Shown here: positions 1-5,868 of the stretch, piece after piece | Layout of the letters: every line of letters starts with the position of its first letter | Position numbering within the stretch: position 1 is the first letter of the stretch | Assembly: GCA_029858845.1 (NCBI GenBank) | Contig: JAOUEG010000085.1 | Coordinates: 1 to 7,149, forward strand | Length of the DNA stretch: 7,149 bases | DNA from: Chloroflexota bacterium | GTDB taxonomy: Bacteria > Chloroflexota > Limnocylindria > Limnocylindrales > CSP1-4 | Direction: 5' to 3' | Notes under the pieces: model-generated | The model's input: only the letters and a program-made list of their open reading frames with translations | What the model was told of the DNA's origin: nothing | Database searches by the model: none | Made by a program: the position numbers and the translations under genes

Positions 1-587
1 TCGCCCAGGCGTGCGTGTACATCGGCCTCATCCGGCTGCTCGTCGTCGACACGGGAGCCCTGACCTGGGGCGCGATGGGCGTCCGTCGCCCCGACCTCTC
101 CGTGCTCGGGGACCTCGCGGGCGGCGCACTGTGGGCGGCTCCCGCGATCCTGCTGACGATCCCGATCGCCGCCATCCTGAGCGCCCTCCTCCCGGTGACC
201 CCGGTGAGCCCGCTTCCGCCGGCCGGCGAGACGGCGGGCTTCGTGGTGAACCTCCTGGCAGGTGCGGTGGTGGCACCGTTCGGTGAGGAGATCCTGTTTC
301 GTGCCTTCGCCACGACGGCCTGGGCGGCAGACCTCGGGCCACGCCGGGGGCTGATCCGTGGGGCGCTCTTCTTCGCGCTCGCCCACGTCCTGACCATCAG
401 CGGGGGCACGGCCGGCGAGGCGCTGGCCCTGGCGGTCATCGGTTTCGCCTCGCGGATCCCGGTGGCCATCCTCCTGGGCTGGCTGTTCCTCAAGCGCCGA
501 TCCATCTGGGCGCCCATCGGCCTGCATGCCGCGTTCAATGCCCTGCTCCTGGTGCTCGGCGAGGCGACGGTCCGCAGCGGCGTCTGA
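1..587 (+). CDS. CPBP-family intramembrane metalloprotease, 5' end cut by window edge
   Basis: This is the C-terminal part of a CPBP (CAAX protease and bacteriocin-processing, Abi, PF02517) membrane protein, a family of presumed intramembrane zinc endopeptidases. The reading frame is open to the left edge (codons from base 3 onward), so the GTG at 15 need not be the start and the true start probably lies outside. All three family motifs are visible in order: EEILFR (codons 285-302), FALAH (372-386) and HAAFN (525-539); the Glu pair and the two His are the expected metal/catalytic residues. Several hydrophobic membrane segments surround them, and a 'TWGAMGVRRP' segment before the first helices resembles the lead-in of many CPBP proteins. 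The substrate cannot be told from sequence; members act in prenyl-protein processing, bacteriocin immunity or unknown roles. A 185-bp spacer separates it from radC, so co-transcription is uncertain. The family call is firm, the function open. Confidence 0.86.
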   Translation, partial: AQACVYIGLIRLLVVDTGALTWGAMGVRRPDLSVLGDLAGGALWAAPAILLTIPIAAILSALLPVTPVSPLPPAGETAGFVVNLLAGAVVAPFGEEILFRAFATTAWAADLGPRRGLIRGALFFALAHVLTISGGTAGEALALAVIGFASRIPVAILLGWLFLKRRSIWAPIGLHAAFNALLLVLGEATVRSGV

Positions 588-618
588 CACTCCGGCAGGC
601 CCCCGAGCAGGGTGATCG

Positions 619-649
619 TTGCGTCAGGAGCGGGTACGGTGCTGATAAG
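619..649 (+). promoter_or_regulatory. possible radC promoter in the 588-772 spacer
   Basis: The 185-bp spacer between the CPBP gene and radC holds no credible gene. Two weak promoter readings overlap here: TTGCGT (619-624) with GATAAG (644-649) at a long 19-bp spacing, or a lone TACGGT (635-640) of TAnnnT type. The second sits in the context CGGGTACGGTGC, which resembles the CGGGTATACTGC around the mreB box. Either would leave a leader of more than 100 nt before radC. This is inference from base patterns only. Confidence 0.25.
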
Positions 650-772
650 GCCTCGCCGCTAGCCTCTGCGTGTCCTCGAGGTCCGGACGGCGGGGGGAAT
701 CGGCGGGCTCCCGTCGTTCGGGCCCGGGGACGCCCAGGTCGACGCGCTCATCACGATCGTTGGGGGATCCCG

Positions 773-1579
773 ATGCCACATCCGGAGACCAGTCCCGGGC
801 CTGCAACGGTCATCAGGTCGCGGGCCATCCGTGAGATCCCGGCGGAGGAGCGCCCCAGGGAGCGGCTGGCCGCCCGCGGCGCGGCCGGCCTGGCGACCGC
901 GGAGCTCATCGCGCTCGTCTGGGGGTCAGGCGCGCGCGGCATCGGTGCGGTCGACCTTGCCGAGGATGCCCTCGCTCGCCATGACGGGCTCGCCGGCCTC
1001 GCCAGAGCCGGCGAGCTGGAACTGCTCGACCTGCCTGGCGTGGGGACCGCCAAGGCGGCGCGTTTGACGGCGTCGTTCGAACTCGGCCGCCGCCTCGTCG
1101 CCGACTGGCCGTCGGGACGCTGGTCGGTCCGCAGCCCGCGGGACGTCGTCGACCGACTGCTCCCGTTGATGGGTCACCTGGAGCGGGAAGAGCTCCGGGT
1201 CGTGCTCCTCACGACCAGGAACACGGTGGTGAAGGTGATCACCGTCTATCAGGGCAACGTGTCAGCGTCGCTGGTGCGCGTGGGAGAGCTGTTCCGCGAT
1301 GCCGTGCGGCTCAGTGCCGCCAGCGTCATCCTGGTCCACAACCACCCCTCGGGTGATCCGACGCCGTCCCCGGACGACCTGCACCTGACCGCCGAGGCAC
1401 TCGCCGCCGGACGGCTGCTGGACATCGGCCTTCTGGATCACCTGGTCATCGGGCATGACGCGTACGTATCGCTGCGCGACCGCGGCGTCGACTTCGATCG
1501 CGACGCGACGCGGGCCGCCGCGAGTGTCGGGGGTGGATATCCGCGTGTGCCGCGGCCCACGGTCGCATCCGAGTCGTGA
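773..1579 (+). CDS. radC: RadC family JAMM/MPN-domain protein
   Basis: This 268-aa protein matches the RadC/UPF0758 family end to end. An N-terminal region (about residues 17-52, 'IPAEERPRERL' then 'ATAELIAL') leads into a helix-hairpin-helix-like segment (84-98, LDLPGVGTAKAARL), then the JAB/MPN domain from about 115. The JAMM metal-site residues are all there: E172 (GELFR), H189 and H191 (HNHPSGD), S199 and D202. An active metal site is therefore plausible. The molecular role is not settled: the E. coli radC102 repair phenotype was later assigned to recG, and the domain resembles deubiquitinase-type isopeptidases. The ATG at 773 is supported by a G-rich ribosome site (GGGGGA, about 762-767). 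The family usually ends near the 'YVSLRDRG' block (231-238); here about 30 further residues follow without a recognisable domain. radC beside mreB is a conserved arrangement, as in Bacillus subtilis. Confidence 0.96.
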   Translation: MPHPETSPGPATVIRSRAIREIPAEERPRERLAARGAAGLATAELIALVWGSGARGIGAVDLAEDALARHDGLAGLARAGELELLDLPGVGTAKAARLTASFELGRRLVADWPSGRWSVRSPRDVVDRLLPLMGHLEREELRVVLLTTRNTVVKVITVYQGNVSASLVRVGELFRDAVRLSAASVILVHNHPSGDPTPSPDDLHLTAEALAAGRLLDIGLLDHLVIGHDAYVSLRDRGVDFDRDATRAAASVGGGYPRVPRPTVASES

Positions 1580-1683
1580 CGGACGGCACTGGTCTGCCGG
1601 CGCACGCCGCGCGACGATGCCCGCGACCGGTGGCCCGCGCTCGCCGTTGACGTCTCCCGCCATGCGCTCGAGCGGTGCGGCCG

Positions 1684-1706
1684 CCGGCCCCCGACCCGGA
1701 GGCCGG
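1684..1706. terminator. weak inverted repeat between convergent radC and DUF389 genes
   Basis: The 129-bp spacer 1580-1708 between the two converging genes contains no credible gene. Near its right end CCGGCC (1684-1689) and GGCCGG (1701-1706) form a 6-bp stem with an 11-nt loop, ending three bases before the DUF389 stop codon. It could act as a bidirectional transcription end point, but there is no T-tract on either strand and short GC stems arise easily in such DNA, so the call is weak. Confidence 0.2.
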
Positions 1707-1708
1707 AT

Positions 1709-2713
1709 CTAGTCGTTGCCGATCGCCTTGACCTGGACCCGCGGAACGTACTCGACCGTCAGGTCCACGTCCTGATCAAGGGCATCGGCGAGGGCCTCGG
1801 CCAGGGTCGGCACGTCATCCGGCACGACCGATCCGGTGACGACGAGATCGATGGTCCCTCGAGCGATGGAGTAGCCCGTGACCTCCAGGTCTCGATCGCC
1901 GATCCAGTCCTTCACCACGGGGGCGGCGTCCAATGCCTGCAGTGATGCCGTCACCTGGTCGAATGACCGCCAGGCCAGCGGGACCGCCACCAGGGCGAGC
2001 AGCACGACGGAGACGGCCAGCCCTCGGCGCATCCGGTCCCGTTCGCCGCGCTGATCGGGACGCGGTGTCGCGCCGGACAGGATGAAGACGATGGATGCGA
2101 TCACGATGATGGCGGCGAGGTTGGTCGTGAACAGGATCAACGCTCCGCCGGCGTCGTCCCAGCGACCGAGTTCGATGCAGATCCCGACTGTCGCCAGGGG
2201 CGGGACGAGCGAGACGGCGATCGCGACGCCGGGGAGGGCATCGCTGCCCGTCCGGCGTGCCGCAACGAATGCGCCGGCCGCTCCGGCAGCAAGCGCCACG
2301 CCGAGGTCCAGCAGCCCAGGCATGGTCCTGGCCTCCAGGGACGGCGTCAGCTGCAGCAGGTTCGGCATCAGGGCCGATACGAGGAACCCGATCGCGATGA
2401 CCCATGCCGCGGACACCAGGACCTGGATGAGGGTGATCGCCTGCCAGCGGATGCGGCCCGTGACGAGGGCACCGGCAACGGCCAGGATCGCGCCGCCCAG
2501 CGGGGCGATGACCATCGCCCCGATGATCGCGGCGACCGAATCCTGGAAGAGCCCGAACGTTGCGACGAGCCCCGCCATCGTCAGCAGGACGGTGTACGTC
2601 ACCAGCGAATGGCGATAGGCGTCCCCTTCGGGGAACAGGTCATCCAGCGCGGCGGCACCGAGCGAGAGCCGAGCATCCACCAGGTCGGGGGCGGTCGTCG
2701 CCGTGTGGGTCAT
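1709..2713 (-). CDS. DUF389 family multi-pass membrane protein
   Basis: This 334-aa protein is a DUF389 (PF04087, TIGR00341-like) membrane protein of unknown function. Family hallmarks are visible: 'ATFGLFQDSVAAIIGAMVIAPL' near residues 51-72 (read as two joined motifs), 'LGVALAAGAAGAF' near 137-149, 'LPGVAIAVSLVPPLATVGI' near 160-178 and 'TTNLAAIIVIASIVF' near 196-210. I count about seven hydrophobic segments (roughly 37-55, 60-84, 92-115, 133-152, 159-180, 189-213, 231-248). A short soluble N-terminus precedes them, and a soluble C-terminal domain (250-334) with alternating beta-strand-like stretches follows. The ATG at 2713 is preceded by a GAGG about 11 nt upstream, an acceptable but not strong ribosome site. 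The gene is convergent with radC and divergent from mreB, so it has its own transcription. It sits between two genes that are often adjacent. No transport substrate or enzymatic role can be claimed. Confidence 0.95.
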   Translation of the reverse strand: MTHTATTAPDLVDARLSLGAAALDDLFPEGDAYRHSLVTYTVLLTMAGLVATFGLFQDSVAAIIGAMVIAPLGGAILAVAGALVTGRIRWQAITLIQVLVSAAWVIAIGFLVSALMPNLLQLTPSLEARTMPGLLDLGVALAAGAAGAFVAARRTGSDALPGVAIAVSLVPPLATVGICIELGRWDDAGGALILFTTNLAAIIVIASIVFILSGATPRPDQRGERDRMRRGLAVSVVLLALVAVPLAWRSFDQVTASLQALDAAPVVKDWIGDRDLEVTGYSIARGTIDLVVTGSVVPDDVPTLAEALADALDQDVDLTVEYVPRVQVKAIGND

Positions 2714-2781
2714 GGAGTGCAGGACCTCGTGAGGTTCGTTGACGCCGCTACGATATCCGGCACTCGCGCCGACTGCGGGGT

Positions 2782-2791
2782 CTCCCGGGAG
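2782..2791. repeat. perfect 10-bp palindrome upstream of the mreB -10 box
   Basis: CTCCCGGGAG reads the same on both strands and ends nine bases before the TATACT box, so it covers the place where a -35 element would lie. It also lies between the divergent DUF389 and mreB genes. It could be an operator for a dimeric regulator, but short GC palindromes are common in DNA of this composition, so the role is inference. Confidence 0.3.
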
Positions 2792-2799
2792 CCCTCGGG

Positions 2800-2828
2800 T
2801 ATACTGCGCGAGCCTTCCGGCCTACCCT
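2800..2828 (+). promoter_or_regulatory. candidate mreB(C) promoter region with TATACT -10 box
   Basis: TATACT (2800-2805) matches five of six bases of the TATAAT consensus and is the clearest AT-rich hexamer in the 204-bp divergent region 2714-2917. No good -35 hexamer is found 16-18 bp upstream; that place is taken by the 10-bp palindrome. A second TAnnnT box, TACCCT (2823-2828), lies 17 bp further on and is identical to the candidate box before rmlA. A start near 2812 would give a leader of about 105 nt, which is C-rich (2835-2880). Confidence 0.45.
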
Positions 2829-2917
2829 GAGCGACACCCGGCAAGACCCGGCCCCGACCCCGGCCCGGTCACACCGCCAGGCACGACCCCGCGAACGACG
2901 AGGATCCTCCCCCCATC

Positions 2918-3970
2918 ATGCTCGACCGCCTGCTCGGACTCTTCTCCCGCGACATCGGGATCGACCTCGGGACCGCCAACACGCTGGTCCATGTCCGCGA
3001 TCGCGGGATCGTCATGAGCGAGCCGTCCGTGGTCGCCATCGATGCCAAGACCAAGCGGGTCCTGGCGATCGGCGCGGAGGCGAAGCGGATGGTGGGCAGG
3101 ACGCCGGCGAACATCATCGCGGTGCGCCCGCTCCGTGACGGGGTCATCAGTGACTTCGACGTCACCGAGCAGATGATCAAGTACTTCGTGAACCGGGTCC
3201 ACGATCGGATCGGGCTCATCCCGAGGCCGCGCATGTTGCTCGGCATCCCCTCCGGGGTCACGGAGGTGGAGAAGCGCGCCGTCCGGGACGCTGCCCTCAA
3301 CGCCGGGGCGCGCTGGGCACGCCTGATCGAGGAGCCCATGGCCGCGGCGATCGGGGCGGGCTTGCCCGTCAGCGAGCCGTCCGGGTCGCTCATCGTGGAC
3401 ATCGGCGGTGGCACCACCGAGGTCGCGGTCATCTCCCTGGGCGGGATCGTCGTGTCACGATCCATTCGGATCGGCGGCGACGAGATGGACCAGGACATCG
3501 TCACGTTCGCCCGGAGGGAGTACAACCTCTTCCTCGGGGAGCGCACCGCAGAGGACATCAAGATCGCCATCGGCTCGGCCTACCCCGGCGAATGGGACGC
3601 GCAGCGGGTCAGCCTGCGCGGGCGTGACCTGCTGACCGGCCTGCCCCGCAGCGTGGAGGTCGGCGCCGACCAGATCCGCGAGGCCATCGAGCCGTCCGTC
3701 ACCCAGATCATCGATACCGTCAAGGACACCATCGAGGAGACGCCGCCAGAGCTGGTCGCCGACATCATGGACCAGGGCATCGTCCTGGCCGGGGGAGGAG
3801 CGCTGCTGGCCGGTCTCGACCGGCGTGTCGCGGAGGCCACGCAGATGCCGGTTCACATCGCGGACGACCCGTTGACCTGCGTGGCGCGCGGGACCGGCAT
3901 GGTCCTCCAGGAGCTTGACATGATGGATCGGGTTCTCGTCGTCGATACCTACTCGCGCCCGCCCCGCTAG
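2918..3970 (+). CDS. mreB: rod shape-determining actin homologue MreB
   Basis: MreB is the bacterial actin that forms membrane-bound filaments under the lateral wall and steers the elongation machinery with MreC, RodA and PBP2. The 350-aa length is normal for the family. The ATPase signatures are intact: phosphate 1 'DIGIDLGTANTLV' (12-24), the 'LIEEPMAAAIGAG' block (136-148) with the Glu expected to help hydrolysis, phosphate 2 'DIGGGTTEVAVI' (161-172) and the adenosine motif 'AGGGALLAGLD' (291-301). The N-terminus MLDRLLGLFSRDI aligns with the start of other MreBs and could act as a short amphipathic membrane-binding stretch. The ATG at 2918 is the only sensible start; the nearest purine-rich site, GAGGA (2900-2904), is about 13 nt away and lies within a palindrome (GAGGATCCTC, 2900-2909), so initiation may be modest. 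mreC follows 56 nt downstream in the same direction. A DUF389 gene on the other strand separates mreB from radC. Confidence 0.98.
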   Translation: MLDRLLGLFSRDIGIDLGTANTLVHVRDRGIVMSEPSVVAIDAKTKRVLAIGAEAKRMVGRTPANIIAVRPLRDGVISDFDVTEQMIKYFVNRVHDRIGLIPRPRMLLGIPSGVTEVEKRAVRDAALNAGARWARLIEEPMAAAIGAGLPVSEPSGSLIVDIGGGTTEVAVISLGGIVVSRSIRIGGDEMDQDIVTFARREYNLFLGERTAEDIKIAIGSAYPGEWDAQRVSLRGRDLLTGLPRSVEVGADQIREAIEPSVTQIIDTVKDTIEETPPELVADIMDQGIVLAGGGALLAGLDRRVAEATQMPVHIADDPLTCVARGTGMVLQELDMMDRVLVVDTYSRPPR

Positions 3971-4002
3971 GCGGTCTCCCGCCTGGTGGAGGCTCGCAAG
4001 CC
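3964..4002 (+). promoter_or_regulatory. two adjacent RNA hairpins in the mreB-mreC spacer
   Basis: Bases 3964-3974 (CCGCTAGGCGG) pair with 3979-3989 (CCGCCTGGTGG) to give an 11-bp stem with two G-U pairs and a 4-nt TCTC loop. The inner six pairs are perfect Watson-Crick, and the mreB stop codon (3968-3970) lies inside the left arm. A second small hairpin follows at once: GGCT (3991-3994), loop CGCA, AGCC (3999-4002). No T-tract follows, so this is not a standard intrinsic terminator. An attenuator, an RNA-processing or stability element, or a coupling device setting the mreB to mreC ratio are all possible; the function is inference. Confidence 0.5.
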
Positions 4003-4026
4003 GTCCAACGCCGACCCTGACTGCCG

Positions 4027-5019
4027 ATGACCAGCATCCTCGCCACCCGCGCCGCCCGCCGCCGCAGCATCGTCTTCACGGTGTTGCTGGCCGTGTGCCT
4101 GGTCATGATGGCGTTCTCCTCGTCCCCGATCGTCCGTGACGTGCAGAGTGGCGTCGGGTATGCCTTCCGTCCCATCCAGGGTGCGCTCGACTCGGTGGCC
4201 GGCAGCGTCGCCTCGGTCGGCGCCGCCATCGTCGAGATCGACCGGCTCCGCGTGGACAATGCCGCGCTGCGTTCGGAGAACGAGCGACTTGTCTCCGAGA
4301 GCGCACGGCTCGACGAGATCCGCCGCGAGAACGAACAGCTGACGGCCCTGCTCCAGTTGCGGGCAGGCTTCGAACACGAGACCGTGGCGACCGTGGTGAT
4401 CGCCCGGGAATCGTCGGAGTTCCGGCGCGTCATCGGGCTGGACAAGGGCACCAACGCGGGGATCGTCGTGGGCGACGTGGCCATCGCCGCCGGCGGGGCA
4501 CTCGTCGGCCGCGTCACGGAGGTCGGTCCCGACTCCGCGACCGTGGTCCTGGTCACGGACGCGACGTCCACGGTCATCGGTCAGCTCGCGAGCACGGCCG
4601 CCACGGGGCAGGTCATCGGTCAGCTGGGTGGCGTCCTCGTGATGGAGCAGATCGACTCGAGCGAACGGATCGATCTCGGCGTGGAGGTCGTGACGGCCGG
4701 GATCGAGCTGGGCGGGGGCGTCCGGTCGCCGTATCCGAAGGGGCTGCTCATCGGTCAGGTGGTGGATGTCAAGCGCGACGCGAACAGCGTCGTGCAGACC
4801 GCCTACCTGCAGCCCGCAGCGGACCTCGATCGCATCGAGTACGTCCTCGTCATCACCGACTACGAAGGCGGCCTGCCACCGCTGGATCAACAGCCCGTCG
4901 ACTGCGGCGGCGACGACGGGACGCTTCCGGAGGGAGAGCAGCCCTGCCTCACGGAGACCCCGGTCCCGTCCGGCGACGGCGAGCTCGAGACCTCACCGGT
5001 CACGTCGCCGGTTCCGTAG
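4027..5019 (+). CDS. mreC: rod shape-determining protein MreC
   Basis: MreC is a bitopic membrane protein whose extracytoplasmic part links MreB filaments to the wall-elongation enzymes, notably PBP2. The 330-aa protein has the family layout: a short basic N-terminus (RAARRR, 8-13), one membrane helix (about 15-32), an amphipathic coiled coil (about 68-112, rich in E, R and L), then the beta-rich MreC domain (about 118-277) with 'VIGLDKGTNAGIVVGD' (135-150) and 'PYPKGLLIGQV' (235-245). The tail from about 281 to 330 is acidic and proline/threonine-rich, probably disordered, and holds two cysteines (C293, C307). The ATG at 4027 has no visible Shine-Dalgarno site in its 20 upstream bases, unlike radC and rmlA. 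The start still seems right because it lies just before the membrane helix. It is probably co-transcribed with mreB. No mreD follows; the next gene is rmlA after 87 bp. Confidence 0.94.
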   Translation: MTSILATRAARRRSIVFTVLLAVCLVMMAFSSSPIVRDVQSGVGYAFRPIQGALDSVAGSVASVGAAIVEIDRLRVDNAALRSENERLVSESARLDEIRRENEQLTALLQLRAGFEHETVATVVIARESSEFRRVIGLDKGTNAGIVVGDVAIAAGGALVGRVTEVGPDSATVVLVTDATSTVIGQLASTAATGQVIGQLGGVLVMEQIDSSERIDLGVEVVTAGIELGGGVRSPYPKGLLIGQVVDVKRDANSVVQTAYLQPAADLDRIEYVLVITDYEGGLPPLDQQPVDCGGDDGTLPEGEQPCLTETPVPSGDGELETSPVTSPVP

Positions 5020-5027
5020 CGCCCTGC

Positions 5028-5056
5028 GGCGCGCGGTCGTGCCCCGGGCGCGCGGT
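5028..5056. repeat. 10-bp direct repeat upstream of rmlA
   Basis: GGCGCGCGGT occurs twice, at 5028-5037 and 5047-5056, with starts 19 bp apart, in the short spacer between mreC and rmlA. Because the core GCGCGC is self-complementary, the two copies can also pair as a 6-bp stem with a 13-nt loop, which could help end mreC transcription. As DNA, the copies lie about 20-50 bp upstream of the candidate rml -10 box, a place typical of regulator sites. Neither role is proven. Confidence 0.4.
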
Positions 5057-5075
5057 AAATGTCTCCGGGCCGTGC

Positions 5076-5084
5076 TGCTACCCT
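5076..5084 (+). promoter_or_regulatory. candidate extended -10 promoter of the rml operon
   Basis: TGC followed by TACCCT (5076-5084) fits an extended -10 of the TGnTAnnnT form. The position 17 bp upstream holds TAAATG (5056-5061), which is a poor -35 but the most AT-rich stretch nearby. Transcription would begin near 5091, leaving a leader of about 16 nt that carries the ribosome site. Transcription from mreBC reading through into rml is the alternative. Confidence 0.38.
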
Positions 5085-5094
5085 TGCCGGCGAT

Positions 5095-5100
5095 GAGGGG
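5095..5100 (+). promoter_or_regulatory. ribosome binding site fixing the rmlA GTG start
   Basis: GAGGGG ends six bases before the GTG at 5107, a strong site at normal spacing. It decides in favour of this GTG over the in-frame ATG at 5059, which has no such site and would add 16 residues in front of the nucleotide-binding motif that normally begins the protein. Confidence 0.7.
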
Positions 5101-5106
5101 CGACGA

Positions 5107-5868
5107 GTGAAGGGCATCGTGCTGGCAGGCGGGACTGCCACCCGCCTGTTTCCGCTCACGATCGTCACCAACAAGCACCTCTTGCCGATCTACGACCGGC
5201 CGATGATCTACTACCCGATCGAAACCCTCGCGTCGATGGGAGTCCGCGAGGCGATGGTGATCGTGGGCGGCAAGAGCGTCGGCGACGTCGTGGAGTTGCT
5301 CGGCGATGGCGCGCATTTCGGCATCCAGCTGACGTACCGCTACCAGGAGGGTGCGAAGGGGATCGCCCATGCCATCGGCCTGGCGCGCGACTTCGTGGGC
5401 GACGAGGCGTTCTGCTGCATCCTCGGCGACAACATCCTCAGGGGCCCGGGACTGGCCGACGTAGCGCGCGAGTTCGAGTCCGGGCCCCACGGCGCCGGCA
5501 CGCTGCTGTACCGCGTGCCGGATCCCGAGCGGTTCGGCGTGGCGGAGCTGGACGAGTCGGGGCGCGTCATCGGGTTCGAGGAGAAGCCGCAGCACCCCAA
5601 GTCCGACCTGATCCCGATCGGTGTCTACTTCCTGCGTCCGGACGCCTTCGGCGTGATCGAGCACCTCGCCCCGTCGGGGCGCGGCGAGTTCGAGATCACG
5701 GATGTCCTCAATCACTACATCCCGGATCGGCGCCTGTTCACCCGGATCTACGAAGGTCACTGGACCGATGCCGGCACCGTCCCGAGCCTGCTGCGGGCCG
5801 CCGAGCTGGCGCGCGACGACGATCTTGCCGGTCGCCTGGCGCCGCCTGTGGTGCGACCCGGTGGCTGA
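5107..5868 (+). CDS. rmlA: glucose-1-phosphate thymidylyltransferase RmlA
   Basis: RmlA joins glucose-1-phosphate to dTTP to give dTDP-glucose and pyrophosphate, the first step to dTDP-L-rhamnose (EC 2.7.7.24), in the cytoplasm. From the GTG at 5107 the protein has 253 residues. The nucleotidyltransferase signature 'LAGGTATRLFPLT' (6-18) is followed by 'NKHLLPIYDRPMIYYPIE' (22-39). Further landmarks are 'LGDNIL' with the metal-binding D108, 'DPERFGV' (139-145), 'FEEKPQHPKSD' (157-167), 'GRGEFEITD' (191-199) and 'WTDAGT' with D221. The usual GGxGTR has Ala in place of its third Gly (A11), a change seen in related nucleotidyltransferases. It is about 40 residues shorter than E. coli RmlA at the C-terminus. 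The sugar specificity is inferred from the rmlB and rmlD neighbours; a related nucleotidyltransferase is possible but less likely. Its end overlaps the rmlB start by 8 nt. Confidence 0.9.
   Translation: MKGIVLAGGTATRLFPLTIVTNKHLLPIYDRPMIYYPIETLASMGVREAMVIVGGKSVGDVVELLGDGAHFGIQLTYRYQEGAKGIAHAIGLARDFVGDEAFCCILGDNILRGPGLADVAREFESGPHGAGTLLYRVPDPERFGVAELDESGRVIGFEEKPQHPKSDLIPIGVYFLRPDAFGVIEHLAPSGRGEFEITDVLNHYIPDRRLFTRIYEGHWTDAGTVPSLLRAAELARDDDLAGRLAPPVVRPGG

Noticed and set aside
704..726. Hairpin CGGGC/GCCCG (or the inner CCCG/CGGG) before radC
   Set aside because: The stems are only 4-5 bp, mutually exclusive, and lack a T-tract; not enough for a terminator or riboswitch.
614..762. GATCGTTG repeated at 614-621 and 755-762 in the radC upstream spacer
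   Set aside because: An 8-bp match in 185 bp with no link to a promoter element is not convincing beyond chance.
1455..1712. Possible small + strand gene across the radC end and the following spacer
   Set aside because: Most of it overlaps radC in another frame, it is arginine-rich, has no ribosome site and no resemblance to a known family.
2750..2755. TATCGT on the - strand as a -10 box for the DUF389 gene
   Set aside because: It matches only four of six consensus bases and has no -35 partner; the position is plausible but the support is too thin.
2869..3570. 233-codon open frame on the - strand opposite mreB
   Set aside because: MreB is unambiguous here; the antisense protein is serine/arginine/methionine-rich and has no domain.
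3967..4890. 307-codon open frame on the - strand opposite mreC
   Set aside because: It lies opposite a clear MreC. The encoded protein is rich in D, H, R and G with no domain, as expected for an antisense frame in GC-rich codon-biased DNA.
5059..5106. Upstream ATG start for rmlA at 5059
   Set aside because: It lacks a ribosome site and adds 16 residues before the nucleotide-binding motif; the GTG at 5107 has GAGGGG at the right distance.
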